In this document: one piece after another, positions 1-6,563 of the stretch
How the letters are laid out: every line of letters begins with the position of its first letter
Position numbering within the stretch: the first letter of the stretch is position 1
Source: Oscillospiraceae bacterium UBA3851
Lineage (GTDB): Bacteria > Bacillota > Clostridia > Oscillospirales > Oscillospiraceae
Length of the DNA: 14,513 bases
Direction: 5' to 3'
Assembly (NCBI GenBank): GCA_002392625.1
Contig: DGHJ01000056.1
Location: forward strand, 6,568 to 21,080
Made by a program: the position numbers and the translations under genes
Notes under the pieces: generated by a model
The model's input: the letters and a program-made list of their open reading frames with translations, nothing else
Told to the model about the DNA's origin: nothing
Database searches by the model: none

Positions 1-1
1 C

Positions 2-943
2 CGCTGCGCCTACTGCAGCTTCGTGTCGGCGTCGGTGGAGAAGTCCTTCCATATGATCGAGCCGTATCTGGACGTGCTGTGCCGGGAAATCACTGACGCG
101 GCGCAGATGGTGGCCGCGACAGGCCTGCGCATCAAATCCTTCTACATGGGCGGCGGCACCCCCACCACCCTGACGGCGGCGCAGATGGACCGTCTGCTGA
201 CCCACCTGAACCGCTCCTTTGACCTGAGCGGCTGCGTGGAGTACTGCATCGAGGCGGGGCGGCCCGACACCATCACGCGGGACAAGCTGCAGGTGCTGCT
301 GGATCACGGGGCTGACCGCATCAGCGTCAACCCCCAGTCCCTGGAGGACAAGGTGCTGGCCGCCATCGGCCGCCGCCACAGCGCCGCGGACATCGAGGCG
401 GCCATGGCCCTGGCCGTCTCCATGGGCTTCCCCCACGTGAACATGGACCTGATCGCCGGATTGCCGGAGGACACAGCCGAGGGCTTCCGCCGAACGCTGG
501 ACAAGTGCCTCTCCTACGGGGCCGACAACATCACCGTCCATACCCTGGCCCTGAAAAAGGGCAGCCGGATCATGCTGGAGGGCAGCCGGATCCCCTCCGC
601 CGAAGCCGTGGGCGAGATGCTGGACTACGCCAATCCCACCCTCCGGGGCCACGGCTTTGTGCCCTACTACCTCTACCGGCAGAAGTACATGTCCGGCAGC
701 TTTGAAAACGTGGGCTGGTGCATACCCGGCGCCGAGGGCCTATATAATATCTACATCATGGAGGAGCTCCACAGCATTTTGTCTCTGGGCGCGGGCGGCT
801 CCACCAAGATGGTAGACCCGGCGGGCAACCGCATCAGCCGGGTGTTCCACGCCAAGTACCCCAATGAGTACATCACCCGGCCGGAAAAGCTCCGGGAGAA
901 TCTGGAGGCCTTCCGGCAGTTCCACGAAGAATTATTGAAATAG
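2..943 (+). CDS. hemZ: HemZ-type coproporphyrinogen III dehydrogenase, radical SAM (5' end outside window)
   Basis: The reading frame is open from the window edge and begins inside a radical SAM motif (RCAYCSF), so the first cluster cysteine and the N-terminal region lie upstream. A GTG at 23 is not the true start. Downstream, GGGTPTTL follows about 45 residues later, the SAM-binding glycine motif of the HemN/HemZ family. Members bind a 4Fe-4S cluster and SAM in the cytoplasm. HemN proper decarboxylates coproporphyrinogen III without oxygen. HemZ proteins are usually about 500 residues with an extra N-terminal domain, so roughly the last 314 codons are seen here. HemZ versus another HemN-like enzyme (for example a HemW-like one) is inferred from the CSF motif, the long C-terminal half (YRQKYMSGSFENVGW, typical of HemZ) and the SpoVB-like neighbour. 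The stop is TAG at 941-943, and the next gene starts 19 bases on, suggesting co-transcription. Confidence 0.85.
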   Translation, partial: RCAYCSFVSASVEKSFHMIEPYLDVLCREITDAAQMVAATGLRIKSFYMGGGTPTTLTAAQMDRLLTHLNRSFDLSGCVEYCIEAGRPDTITRDKLQVLLDHGADRISVNPQSLEDKVLAAIGRRHSAADIEAAMALAVSMGFPHVNMDLIAGLPEDTAEGFRRTLDKCLSYGADNITVHTLALKKGSRIMLEGSRIPSAEAVGEMLDYANPTLRGHGFVPYYLYRQKYMSGSFENVGWCIPGAEGLYNIYIMEELHSILSLGAGGSTKMVDPAGNRISRVFHAKYPNEYITRPEKLRENLEAFRQFHEELLK

Positions 944-962
944 CGTAAGAAAGGAGGCAGAA

Positions 963-2549
963 ATGGGCAAGGCGCGACGGCAGAGCTTTTTAAGCGGCGC
1001 CATGATTCTGACGGCCACCATCGCCGTCACCAAGGTCATCGGCGCTCTGTACAAGATCCCCCTGGGGAATCTGCTGGACAGCGAAGGCATGGCCCATTTC
1101 TACGCCGCCTACAATGTCTATCGACTGCTGCTGACCCTGTCTACCGCCGGGCTGCCTCTGGCCCTGAGCCGCATGGTGTCCGAGGCGGAGGCTCTGGGGC
1201 AGGAGAACCAGAAGCACCGTATCTTCCACGTGGCGCTGAGCCTGTTTCTGGCTCTGGGCGCCCTCAGCAGTGCCGCCATGTTCCTGCTCTCCGGTCCGCT
1301 GAGCGCCCTGCTCCACGACACCCTGGCCCAAGCCGCCGTGCAGGCGCTGGCCCCGGCAGTGCTGTTCGTGTGCCTTATGGCCCCCATCCGGGGCTTCACC
1401 CAGGGCCAGGGCAACATGAAGCCCACCGCCGCCAGTGAGATCATCGAGTCACTCAGCAAGGCCGTCATCGGCTTCTTTCTGGCCTGGTGGCTGCTGCGGC
1501 AGGGCTATCCCCGCCACATCGCCGCCGCCGGCGCCATCGGCGGCGTCACCGTCGCCACGGCCCTGGCACTGCTGGCACTGCTGCTCTACCTGCTTGGCCG
1601 CCGGGGCCGCCGCCCATCCGCCGACGTGCCGCAGGGCCGTCGGGCCATCCTGCGCCGTCTGCTTCGCATCGGCGTGCCCATCACCGCCGGGGCCTGCGGT
1701 ATGAGCCTCATTACCCTGCTGGATACCTCCCTTGTGCTGGGCACCCTGCAGGGCAGCGGCTGCACGCAGGCCGAGGCCACTGCTCTTTACGGTGAATACA
1801 CCTACGCCCTCAATCTCTTTACCCTGCCGGCAGCCTTCATCGCCCCCATGACCATCAGTCTGATCCCAGCCATCAGCGCCGACAGAGCCCGGCACGACAC
1901 CGACGCCGCCCGGCGCCACACCGCCGCCGCCTTCCGGTTCACCGCCCTGCTGGCCCTGCCCCTGGGCGCAGGCCTCAGCGTCCTCTCCCGCCCCTTGATG
2001 GATCTCCTGTACCCCGATATCCCCCAGACCGCCGCGGCCGCCGCCGGCCACCTGACGGTGCTGGGCGTCGCCAGCATCTGCGTGTGCGTCATGGCACTGA
2101 CCAACGGATTGCTCCAGGCCAACGGCCGGGAGGACGTCCCCCTGTGGACGCTGCTCATCGGCGGCCTGACCAAGATCATTTCCAACTACCTGCTGGTGGG
2201 CAATCCCGCCATCAGCATCCGCGGCGCGGACTGGAGCACCCTGCTGTGCTACGGCCTCATCGCCGCTCTGAACCTGATCGCCGTGGCACGCACCGTGCCG
2301 GAAAAGCCCGGCTATCTCTCCGTCCTCCTCCGCCCGCTGGCCGCCACCGCCGTCATGGCCGTGGCCGCCCGGCCGCTCTTCGGCCTGCTGAGCCGCGGTC
2401 TGTCCCCCCGCCCCGCCGCCGCGGTGACCGTGGTGCTCTGCGCCGCCGTGTACGCGGCCCTGGCCCTGGCCCTGGGCGCCGTCCGCCGGGAGGATCTCGT
2501 TTCCCTGCCAAAAGGCGATAAAATCGCCGATTTTCTGCACATACGATGA
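963..2549 (+). CDS. SpoVB/YabM-like polysaccharide (lipid) flippase, MOP superfamily
   Basis: 528 residues, almost entirely hydrophobic, with about 14 predicted membrane segments. The N-terminal signature (TKVIGALYKIPLGNLL near residues 24-39, then YNVYRLLLTLSTAGLPLALS) is characteristic of the SpoVB/YabM/YtgP branch of MOP exporters, the group that includes MurJ-type flippases. These move undecaprenyl-linked or similar sugar precursors across the cytoplasmic membrane; SpoVB is needed for spore cortex. The start is fixed by AAAGGAGG at 950-957, six bases before ATG. Position directly before mazG and the rest of the yab cluster matches B. subtilis yabM, so a YabM-equivalent role is likely, but which paralogue it is (SpoVB, YabM or MurJ) cannot be decided from sequence alone. 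Several basic loops separate the hydrophobic segments, for example GRRGRRPS near 212-219. Confidence 0.88.
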   Translation: MGKARRQSFLSGAMILTATIAVTKVIGALYKIPLGNLLDSEGMAHFYAAYNVYRLLLTLSTAGLPLALSRMVSEAEALGQENQKHRIFHVALSLFLALGALSSAAMFLLSGPLSALLHDTLAQAAVQALAPAVLFVCLMAPIRGFTQGQGNMKPTAASEIIESLSKAVIGFFLAWWLLRQGYPRHIAAAGAIGGVTVATALALLALLLYLLGRRGRRPSADVPQGRRAILRRLLRIGVPITAGACGMSLITLLDTSLVLGTLQGSGCTQAEATALYGEYTYALNLFTLPAAFIAPMTISLIPAISADRARHDTDAARRHTAAAFRFTALLALPLGAGLSVLSRPLMDLLYPDIPQTAAAAAGHLTVLGVASICVCVMALTNGLLQANGREDVPLWTLLIGGLTKIISNYLLVGNPAISIRGADWSTLLCYGLIAALNLIAVARTVPEKPGYLSVLLRPLAATAVMAVAARPLFGLLSRGLSPRPAAAVTVVLCAAVYAALALALGAVRREDLVSLPKGDKIADFLHIR

Positions 2550-2598
2550 ACTTTTCCCACCTGCGGGCGGTAAAAGCTCTTGCAATGGAGGCATAAGT

Positions 2599-3387
2599 AT
2601 GATAGATTTTGTTAGGAAAAACCGCTATGGCTACGCGGATCTGGTGGAGATCATCCGGCTCCTGCGCTCAGAGGAAGGCTGTCCCTGGGACAAGGTGCAG
2701 ACCCACAAGTCCATCCGCCGGGGCATGCTGGAGGAGGCATATGAGGCCGCCGAGGCCATTGACCGGGACGACACGGCCATGCTCCGGGAGGAGCTGGGCG
2801 ACGTGCTGATGCAGGTGGTGTTCCACGCGGACATCGCTGCCGACGAGGGCCGCTTCTCCATGGAGGACGTGTGCGACGAGGTAGTGAAAAAGCTCCTCTA
2901 CCGCCATCCCCACGTGTTCGGCGACGCCCATGAGGACAGCCCGGAGAGCGTGCTGGTGAGCTGGGACAAGCTCAAGCGCGCCGAGAAGGGCCAGCGCTCC
3001 ACGGCCGACGCGCTGGATGCCGTGGCCCGCAGCCTGCCGGGCCTGTGGCGTGCGGAGAAGCTCCAGAAGAAGGCCGCCGACGCCGGCTTTGACTGGCCCG
3101 ACATCCACGGCGCCCTGGACAAGCTGGACGAGGAGACCGCCGAGCTGCGCCGGGCGGTGGACGGCGGCGCGGGCGTGGCGGACGAGCTGGGCGACGTGCT
3201 GTTTGCAGCCGTGAAGGTGGGCCGCTTTGCCGGGGTGGACCCGGAGGAGGCCATCGCCTCCACCTGTGAAAAATTCATCCGCCGCTTCCGGGCGGTGGAG
3301 GCGGGCGCGGCGGCCCAGGGCCGCAGCCTGCAGGAGCTGTCCCTGGACGAGATGACCTCCCTGTGGAACGGCGCCAAATCGACTTAA
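2599..3387 (+). CDS. mazG: Nucleoside triphosphate pyrophosphohydrolase MazG
   Basis: A 262-residue protein with two MazG-like helical modules. The first carries CPWD (28-31), EEAYE (45-49) and EELGDVL (64-70), the acidic residues that bind Mg2+ in the all-alpha NTP pyrophosphatase fold. The second carries EETAEL (178-183) and DELGDVLF (195-202). MazG hydrolyses NTPs, including aberrant ones, to NMP and pyrophosphate in the cytoplasm. Length and domain order match full-size E. coli-type MazG. In B. subtilis the positional equivalent, YabN, has an additional N-terminal tetrapyrrole methylase domain that is absent here. ATG 2599 is preceded by ATGGAGG at 2585-2591. The 49-base gap to the flippase contains no clear terminator, so the two genes are probably in one operon. 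Confidence 0.93.
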   Translation: MIDFVRKNRYGYADLVEIIRLLRSEEGCPWDKVQTHKSIRRGMLEEAYEAAEAIDRDDTAMLREELGDVLMQVVFHADIAADEGRFSMEDVCDEVVKKLLYRHPHVFGDAHEDSPESVLVSWDKLKRAEKGQRSTADALDAVARSLPGLWRAEKLQKKAADAGFDWPDIHGALDKLDEETAELRRAVDGGAGVADELGDVLFAAVKVGRFAGVDPEEAIASTCEKFIRRFRAVEAGAAAQGRSLQELSLDEMTSLWNGAKST

Positions 3388-3463
3388 CGCGGCTTGCCGC
3401 TTAAGAAACCTGCCCGCCGGGCAGAATACAGATGATTGATCAATTATTTTAGGAGGAACAACC

Positions 3464-3739
3464 ATGAACAAGACCGAACTGATCGCCGCAGTGGCCGAAA
3501 AGGCCGGCATGTCCAAGAAGGACACCGAGGCCGTCATTACCGCCGCCATCAACGCCGTCACCGCCGCCCTGGCCGACGAGGAGAAAGTCCAGCTGGTGGG
3601 CTTTGGCTCCTTCGAGGTGAAGAAGAGAGCCGAGCGCACGGGCCTCAATCCCCGCACCAAGGAGCCCGTGAAGATCGCCGCCACCAAGGTCCCCGTCTTC
3701 AAGGCCGGCAAGGCTCTCAAGGACGCCGTTTCCAAATAA
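3464..3739 (+). CDS. hup: HU family DNA-binding protein
   Basis: 91 residues, the standard HU length. It opens MNKTELIAAVAEKAGMSKKD, has the GFGSFEVKKRAERTG beta-arm entry (46-60), an arm-tip proline at residue 63 (NPRT) and the closing FKAGKALKDAV segment. HU homodimers bend and compact DNA with little sequence preference and act throughout the nucleoid. The start is fixed by AGGAGGAAC at 3451-3459. The 76-base leader holds a 6-bp hairpin (3410-3415 with 3419-3424) without a T run, and a 10-bp palindrome ATTGATCAAT at 3435-3444 just before the ribosome binding site. A promoter could not be identified there. hup sits between mazG and rqcP, an arrangement seen in Clostridia, and is closed by its own strong terminator. 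Confidence 0.96.
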   Translation: MNKTELIAAVAEKAGMSKKDTEAVITAAINAVTAALADEEKVQLVGFGSFEVKKRAERTGLNPRTKEPVKIAATKVPVFKAGKALKDAVSK

Positions 3740-3757
3740 CGATATTCGGTTTATCAG

Positions 3758-3786
3758 GCGCCGGCGCATTGTGCCGGCGCTTTTTT
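3758..3786 (+). terminator. Intrinsic terminator after hup
   Basis: An 8-bp GC stem, GCGCCGGC (3758-3765) with GCCGGCGC (3773-3780), a seven-base loop and six Ts (3781-3786). It lies 19 bases after the hup stop and only 15 bases before the rqcP start, so rqcP needs readthrough or a promoter inside this interval. A weak candidate is TTTCCA (3729-3734), 17 bases, TATCAG (3752-3757), which would start transcripts inside the left arm and so bypass the hairpin. Confidence 0.85.
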
Positions 3787-3801
3787 CAAAGGAGAACGTC
3801 T

Positions 3802-4059
3802 ATGCGTCTGGACAAATATCTGAAGGTCTCCCGCCTCATCAAGCGGCGGACCGTGGCCAACGAGGCCTGCGACAACGAGCGCGTATCCGTCAACGGGCGG
3901 GTGCAGCGCGCCTCTTACGAGGTGAAGACAGGCGACCGCATCGCCATCCGATTCGGCTCCCGCACCCTGACGGTAGAGGTGGTCAGCGTGCAGGAAAACG
4001 CCGGCAAGGCGGACGCCGCCGCCATGTACCGGGAGATCGCCGCGGACAACCAGTCATAA
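3802..4059 (+). CDS. rqcP: RqcP (YabO), S4-domain ribosome quality control factor
   Basis: 85 residues from ATG 3802, which has AAAGGAGA eight bases upstream (3788-3795); a longer in-frame extension upstream runs through the hup frame and is not real. It begins MRLDKYLKVSRLIKRRTVAN, the S4 RNA-binding fold of the YabO/RqcP family, followed by the V-NG-V-A--V--GD pattern (VSVNGRVQRASYEVKTGD). RqcP works with RqcH on stalled 50S subunits to add C-terminal alanine tails to incomplete chains. Short size and location immediately before yabP match the yabO position of B. subtilis. Its last codons overlap the predicted -35 element of the yabP sigma-E promoter. Confidence 0.93.
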   Translation: MRLDKYLKVSRLIKRRTVANEACDNERVSVNGRVQRASYEVKTGDRIAIRFGSRTLTVEVVSVQENAGKADAAAMYREIAADNQS

Positions 4060-4082
4060 AAAACTCGCGCCTGGCATACAGT
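4054..4082 (+). promoter_or_regulatory. Predicted sigma-E promoter for yabP-yabQ
   Basis: TCATAAA (4054-4060), a 14-base spacer and CATACAGT (4075-4082) match the B. subtilis sigma-E consensus (kmATATT, 14-15 bases, CATACAmT) in 5 of 7 and 7 of 8 positions with the expected spacing. Transcription would start near 4089, giving a leader of about 29 bases before yabP. YabP and YabQ are mother-cell sporulation proteins, which fits. The -35 element overlaps the end of rqcP. Confidence 0.65.
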
Positions 4083-4117
4083 GGACAAAGACAAACTGTA
4101 TGGGAGGCGCGATTTTT
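4065..4117 (+). terminator. Terminator-like hairpin covering the yabP ribosome binding site
   Basis: Left arm 4065-4082 pairs with right arm 4095-4112 in 16 of 18 positions (8 bp, a 2x2 mismatch at 4073-4074/4103-4104, 8 bp) across a 12-base loop, and five Ts (4113-4117) follow. It would end transcripts coming from rqcP. The right arm contains the yabP ribosome binding site GGGAGG (4102-4107), and the T run touches the yabP ATG, so the same fold also blocks translation. Confidence 0.75.
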
Positions 4118-4402
4118 ATGGCATATGAGGTCAGCAGCACAGCCCCGCTGGACCACCGGGTCCAGCTGGAGGGCCGGGAGCGCTTGACGGTGTCAGGCGT
4201 GGAGGACGTGGTGCGCTTTGACGAGAGCTGCATCGTCATGACCACCTGCGTGGGCACCATGGTGGTCATGGGCGACGATCTGCACATCGGCAAGCTGACG
4301 CTGGACGGCGGCGAGCTCCACGTGGACGGGCGCATAGACGCCATCAATTACGAGGAGAGCCGCGCCGAGCGGGGCTCCCTCTTCTCCCGCCTGTTCGGCT
4401 GA
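4118..4402 (+). CDS. yabP: Sporulation protein YabP
   Basis: 94 residues from ATG 4118, chosen because GGGAGG (4102-4107) lies ten bases before it. An in-frame ATG at 4100 would add six residues but lies upstream of that site and inside the hairpin. The sequence HRVQLEGRERLTVSGVEDVV followed by D--L-IGKL-LDGGEL-VDGRIDAINYEE is typical of the YabP/YqfC family (PF07873), small beta-rich proteins made in the mother cell during spore formation. Their biochemical role is not established. yabQ follows after three bases. The arrangement yabP-yabQ-divIC is conserved across spore-formers and strongly suggests that this organism sporulates. Confidence 0.94.
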   Translation: MAYEVSSTAPLDHRVQLEGRERLTVSGVEDVVRFDESCIVMTTCVGTMVVMGDDLHIGKLTLDGGELHVDGRIDAINYEESRAERGSLFSRLFG

Positions 4403-4405
4403 GCC

Positions 4406-5110
4406 ATGGAGAACCACGTGCTGCCCCAGCTGCAGCTGCTGTTGCTGTCCGTCCTGCTGGGGGCCGCGGGGGCATCCGTCTACGATATGCTGCGCTCCGT
4501 CCGCCTCCGGCACAGCCGGGCCCGGCTGCTGACCCATCTGCTGGACGGCGCCTACGTGGTCCTGGCGGCGCTGGCATTGGCCGCCTTCGGCTTCCGGCTG
4601 GGGGGCGGGGAGGTGCGTCTCTACGCCCTGCTTTACGCGGCCCTGGGCGCCGCCCTCTATTTTCTGCTGGCAGCGCCGCTGCTGCGCCCTCTCTGGGCCT
4701 TTTGGGCCGAGTCGGCCGCCCGATCGCTGCAGCTTCTGTGGCTGCCGGCATCATTTTTGGGGCGCGAGATAAAAAAATTATGTAAATTAGTAAAAAAAGA
4801 CTTCCATTTTCTCCGCCGATACGCTAAAATAAAACGGTATAAGTGGGATTATCTCCCGGTGCATGCAGGGGGAAAGGCCAAAGGAGGTCGCGTACACCGT
4901 GAAAAAGGCGAAAAAGACAAGGCGTGGTCCCGGCTTCATCCCCACGCTGGTGCTGGTCGTTCTGATGGTGGTGATCGGCATCGAGCTGGTGCAGATGTCC
5001 GGCGAGCTGAAGCGCAAAAAGCTGGAAGAGTCCGCCGTTTCCGCCCAGGTGCAGCAGGTCACGTGGGAGAACGAGGCTCTGAAGAGCGCCCTGGACAAGG
5101 CCGGCGATGA
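4406..5110 (+). CDS. yabQ: Spore cortex protein YabQ, with a long tail overlapping divIC
   Basis: The frame opens at ATG 4406, three bases after the yabP stop, so translation is probably coupled. GTG 4418 with GGAG just before it is an alternative. Residues 7-27, about 50-65 and 72-92 are hydrophobic, and the early YDMLR motif after the first membrane segment is typical of YabQ (PF09578), an integral mother-cell membrane protein required for cortex assembly in B. subtilis. After a basic helix (REIKKLCKLVKKDFHFLRRY, about 124-143) the family similarity ends. The open frame nevertheless continues to 5110, overlapping divIC out of frame by 212 bases. The tail after about residue 150 looks like a shadow of the divIC coding frame. 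Either the natural stop has been lost or the real product is shortened. The family call is firm; the 3' end is not. Confidence 0.8.
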   Translation: MENHVLPQLQLLLLSVLLGAAGASVYDMLRSVRLRHSRARLLTHLLDGAYVVLAALALAAFGFRLGGGEVRLYALLYAALGAALYFLLAAPLLRPLWAFWAESAARSLQLLWLPASFLGREIKKLCKLVKKDFHFLRRYAKIKRYKWDYLPVHAGGKAKGGRVHREKGEKDKAWSRLHPHAGAGRSDGGDRHRAGADVRRAEAQKAGRVRRFRPGAAGHVGERGSEERPGQGRR

Positions 5111-5198
5111 GGAGTTTATCAAGGACCTGGCCCGCGGGCAGGGCTACATCGAGTCCAATGGACGCCTGTTTATCGACGTCCACGGCATTGGAGACTGA
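4899..5198 (+). CDS. divIC: Septum formation initiator, DivIC/FtsB family
   Basis: 99 residues from GTG 4899, selected because AAAGGAGG lies at 4880-4887. An upstream in-frame ATG at 4863 lacks a ribosome binding site. The layout is that of DivIC/FtsB: a short basic cytoplasmic N-terminus (KKAKKTRRG), one membrane segment (about 13-31), a coiled coil with heptads (about 34-66), and the conserved C-terminal block EFIKDLARGQGYIESNGRLF. In the divisome it pairs with FtsL and DivIB/FtsQ on the outer face of the membrane to control septal wall synthesis. Position between yabQ and yabR matches B. subtilis divIC. The start lies within the 3' part of the yabQ frame. Confidence 0.92.
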   Translation: MKKAKKTRRGPGFIPTLVLVVLMVVIGIELVQMSGELKRKKLEESAVSAQVQQVTWENEALKSALDKAGDEEFIKDLARGQGYIESNGRLFIDVHGIGD

Positions 5199-5221
5199 TC
5201 AAAGGGAGACGAGCAGGCAGC

Positions 5222-5650
5222 ATGGAATTGGCAGTTGGCTCCATTGTGGCCGGTCGCGTGACCGGCATCACCAAGTTCGGCGCGTTTGTGGCCGTGGAGG
5301 GCGGCAAGTCCGGCCTGGTCCACATCTCTGAGATCTCCAGCAGCTACGTCAACGATATACACGATTTTCTCACCGACGGTCAGGAGGTGCAGGTAAAGGT
5401 CCTGTCCGTGTCGCCGGAGGGGAAAATCAATCTGTCCATCAAGCAGGCCCAGCCGGCGCCGGCTCCCCGGCCCCGTCCGGCCCGTCCTGCCTCCGGTCCC
5501 GCCCGTCCGGCGCCTCCTATGCCCACCGCTGCCCCGGCAGAGCCCTCCTTTGAGGACAAACTGAAGCAGTTCCTGTCGGTGTCGGACAGCAAGCAGTCCG
5601 AGGTCAACCGCCACATGGCCGGCAAGCGCGGCGGAAGACGGCGCAAATAA
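5222..5650 (+). CDS. yabR: S1 RNA-binding domain protein, YabR-like
   Basis: 142 residues. Positions 1-75 form a single S1 domain (VGSIVAGRVTGITKFGAFV, GLVHISEIS, GQEVQVKVLSV, GKINLSIKQ), an OB-fold that binds single-stranded RNA. Residues 76-107 are a Pro/Ala/Arg linker, and 108-142 a short conserved tail (FEDKLKQFLSVSDSKQSEVN) ending in a basic GKRGGRRRK. This is the composition of YabR, a general-stress or ribosome-associated S1 protein whose precise function is unknown. AAAGGGAG at 5201-5208 supports ATG 5222, although the spacing is slightly long. It ends the yab cluster: a strong terminator lies 31 bases after the stop. In B. subtilis the next gene in this region is spoIIE, which is not present here. 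Confidence 0.9.
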   Translation: MELAVGSIVAGRVTGITKFGAFVAVEGGKSGLVHISEISSSYVNDIHDFLTDGQEVQVKVLSVSPEGKINLSIKQAQPAPAPRPRPARPASGPARPAPPMPTAAPAEPSFEDKLKQFLSVSDSKQSEVNRHMAGKRGGRRRK

Positions 5651-5655
5651 TTCCC

Positions 5656-5684
5656 TTGCATATTTTACATTCTGCCTTTACAAT
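5656..5684 (+). promoter_or_regulatory. Predicted sigma-A promoter for the SDR gene
   Basis: TTGCAT (5656-5661), exactly 17 bases, TACAAT (5679-5684): 3 of 6 and 5 of 6 matches to the vegetative consensus. Transcription would begin near 5691, inside the left arm of the yabR terminator, so transcripts from here would lack most of that hairpin. Confidence 0.45.
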
Positions 5685-5718
5685 AGCAGGTGATCCCTGT
5701 GGGATCGCCTGCTATTTT
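5682..5718 (+). terminator. Intrinsic terminator after yabR
   Basis: A 16-bp stem (5682-5697 with 5701-5716, one T-G wobble), three-base loop and a short T run (5715-5718). It separates the yab cluster from the SDR gene, whose start is 21 bases further on. Confidence 0.8.
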
Positions 5719-5738
5719 GCTATCTGGGAGGGTTCTCC

Positions 5739-6473
5739 ATGGAAAAGATCGCTCTCGTCACCGGCTCGTCCCGCGGCATCGGCCGCGCCGTGGCAGCGCA
5801 CCTGGCCCGCAGCGGCTGGGCCGTGTGCATCAACTACCGGGTGCGGCGTGACTGCGCCGAGGATCTGGCCGCCACCCTCACTGCAGGGGGCTGCCGCTGC
5901 ATGGTGTACGGGGCCGACGTGTCCGACCGGGCCCAGGTCAACGATATGGTCCGCGCCGTGGAGGAGACCTTCGGTCCCGTGTCATTGCTGGTGAACAACG
6001 CCGGCGTGGCGGGCCAGGCGCTGTTCCAGGACATCACCGACGAACTGTGGCACCGGTACTTCTCCGTCAACGTGGACGGGGCCTTCCACGCCATCCAGGC
6101 GGTGCTGCCCCACATGCTCCACGAGCACGATGGCTGCATCGTCAACATCTCCTCCATCTGGGGCCAGCGGGGCGCCAGCTGCGAGGTGACCTATTCCGCC
6201 ACCAAGGCCGCCCTCATCGGCCTGACCCGCTCCCTGGCGGCGGAGCTGGCCCCCACCCACATCCGGGTCAACTGCGTGGCCCCCGGCGTCATCCGCACCG
6301 ACATGCTGGACGCACTACCCCAGGAGGTCCTGCCCCAACTGGCCCAGGAGACGCCCTGGGGCCGTCTGGGCACACCGGAGGACGTGGCCCGCGCCGTGGT
6401 CTTCCTGGCCGGGGACGGGGCCGACTTCATCACCGGCCAGGTCCTCACCGTGGACGGCGGATTTATCCTGTAA
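5739..6473 (+). CDS. SDR family NAD(P)-dependent oxidoreductase, FabG-like
   Basis: 244 residues with all classical short-chain dehydrogenase landmarks: TGSSRGIG cofactor loop (8-15), NNAG (86-89), Asn111, Ser139, and Tyr152-x3-Lys156 (YSATK), then the PGVIRTDM segment and a C-terminal GQVLTVDGG. The catalytic tetrad is intact. The RG after TGSS and the R at 34 (INYRVRR) suggest NADPH preference. It resembles FabG (3-oxoacyl-ACP reductase), but SDRs of this length also reduce many other substrates, and there is no fatty acid synthesis gene beside it, so the substrate is open. GGGAGGG at 5726-5732 supports the ATG at 5739. The gene appears to be a single transcription unit bounded by terminators at 5682-5718 and 6482-6530. 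Confidence 0.92.
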   Translation: MEKIALVTGSSRGIGRAVAAHLARSGWAVCINYRVRRDCAEDLAATLTAGGCRCMVYGADVSDRAQVNDMVRAVEETFGPVSLLVNNAGVAGQALFQDITDELWHRYFSVNVDGAFHAIQAVLPHMLHEHDGCIVNISSIWGQRGASCEVTYSATKAALIGLTRSLAAELAPTHIRVNCVAPGVIRTDMLDALPQEVLPQLAQETPWGRLGTPEDVARAVVFLAGDGADFITGQVLTVDGGFIL

Positions 6474-6481
6474 TAAGACAC

Positions 6482-6530
6482 AAAAACAGAGAGCCGACGG
6501 TTCAGACGGTCCGTCGACTCTCTGTTTTTT
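6482..6530. terminator. Bidirectional terminator between SDR gene and the Cys-Ala repeat protein
   Basis: Arms 6482-6500 and 6511-6529 pair in 18 of 19 positions around a ten-base loop. The plus strand ends in six Ts and the left arm starts with five As, so each strand has a T run. It lies between convergent genes (stops at 6473 and 6564). Confidence 0.88.
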
Positions 6531-6563
6531 CACGATCCTCTTTGTTTTTTCCGGTGGGCGCGC

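Noticed and set aside
2516..2547. CATACGAT (2540-2547) as a sigma-E -10 before mazG
   Set aside because: No acceptable -35 at 13-15 bases; the nearest GATAAA is about 17 bases away, and mazG is not a sporulation gene.
1449..2594. A 381-codon minus-strand open frame across the flippase
   Set aside because: Low-complexity Gly/Gln/His composition and antisense to a clear membrane protein; a GC-driven shadow frame.
3436..3801. Upstream extension of the rqcP frame through hup
   Set aside because: It passes through the hup gene and its terminator in another frame; the S4 domain starts exactly at ATG 3802, which has its own ribosome binding site.
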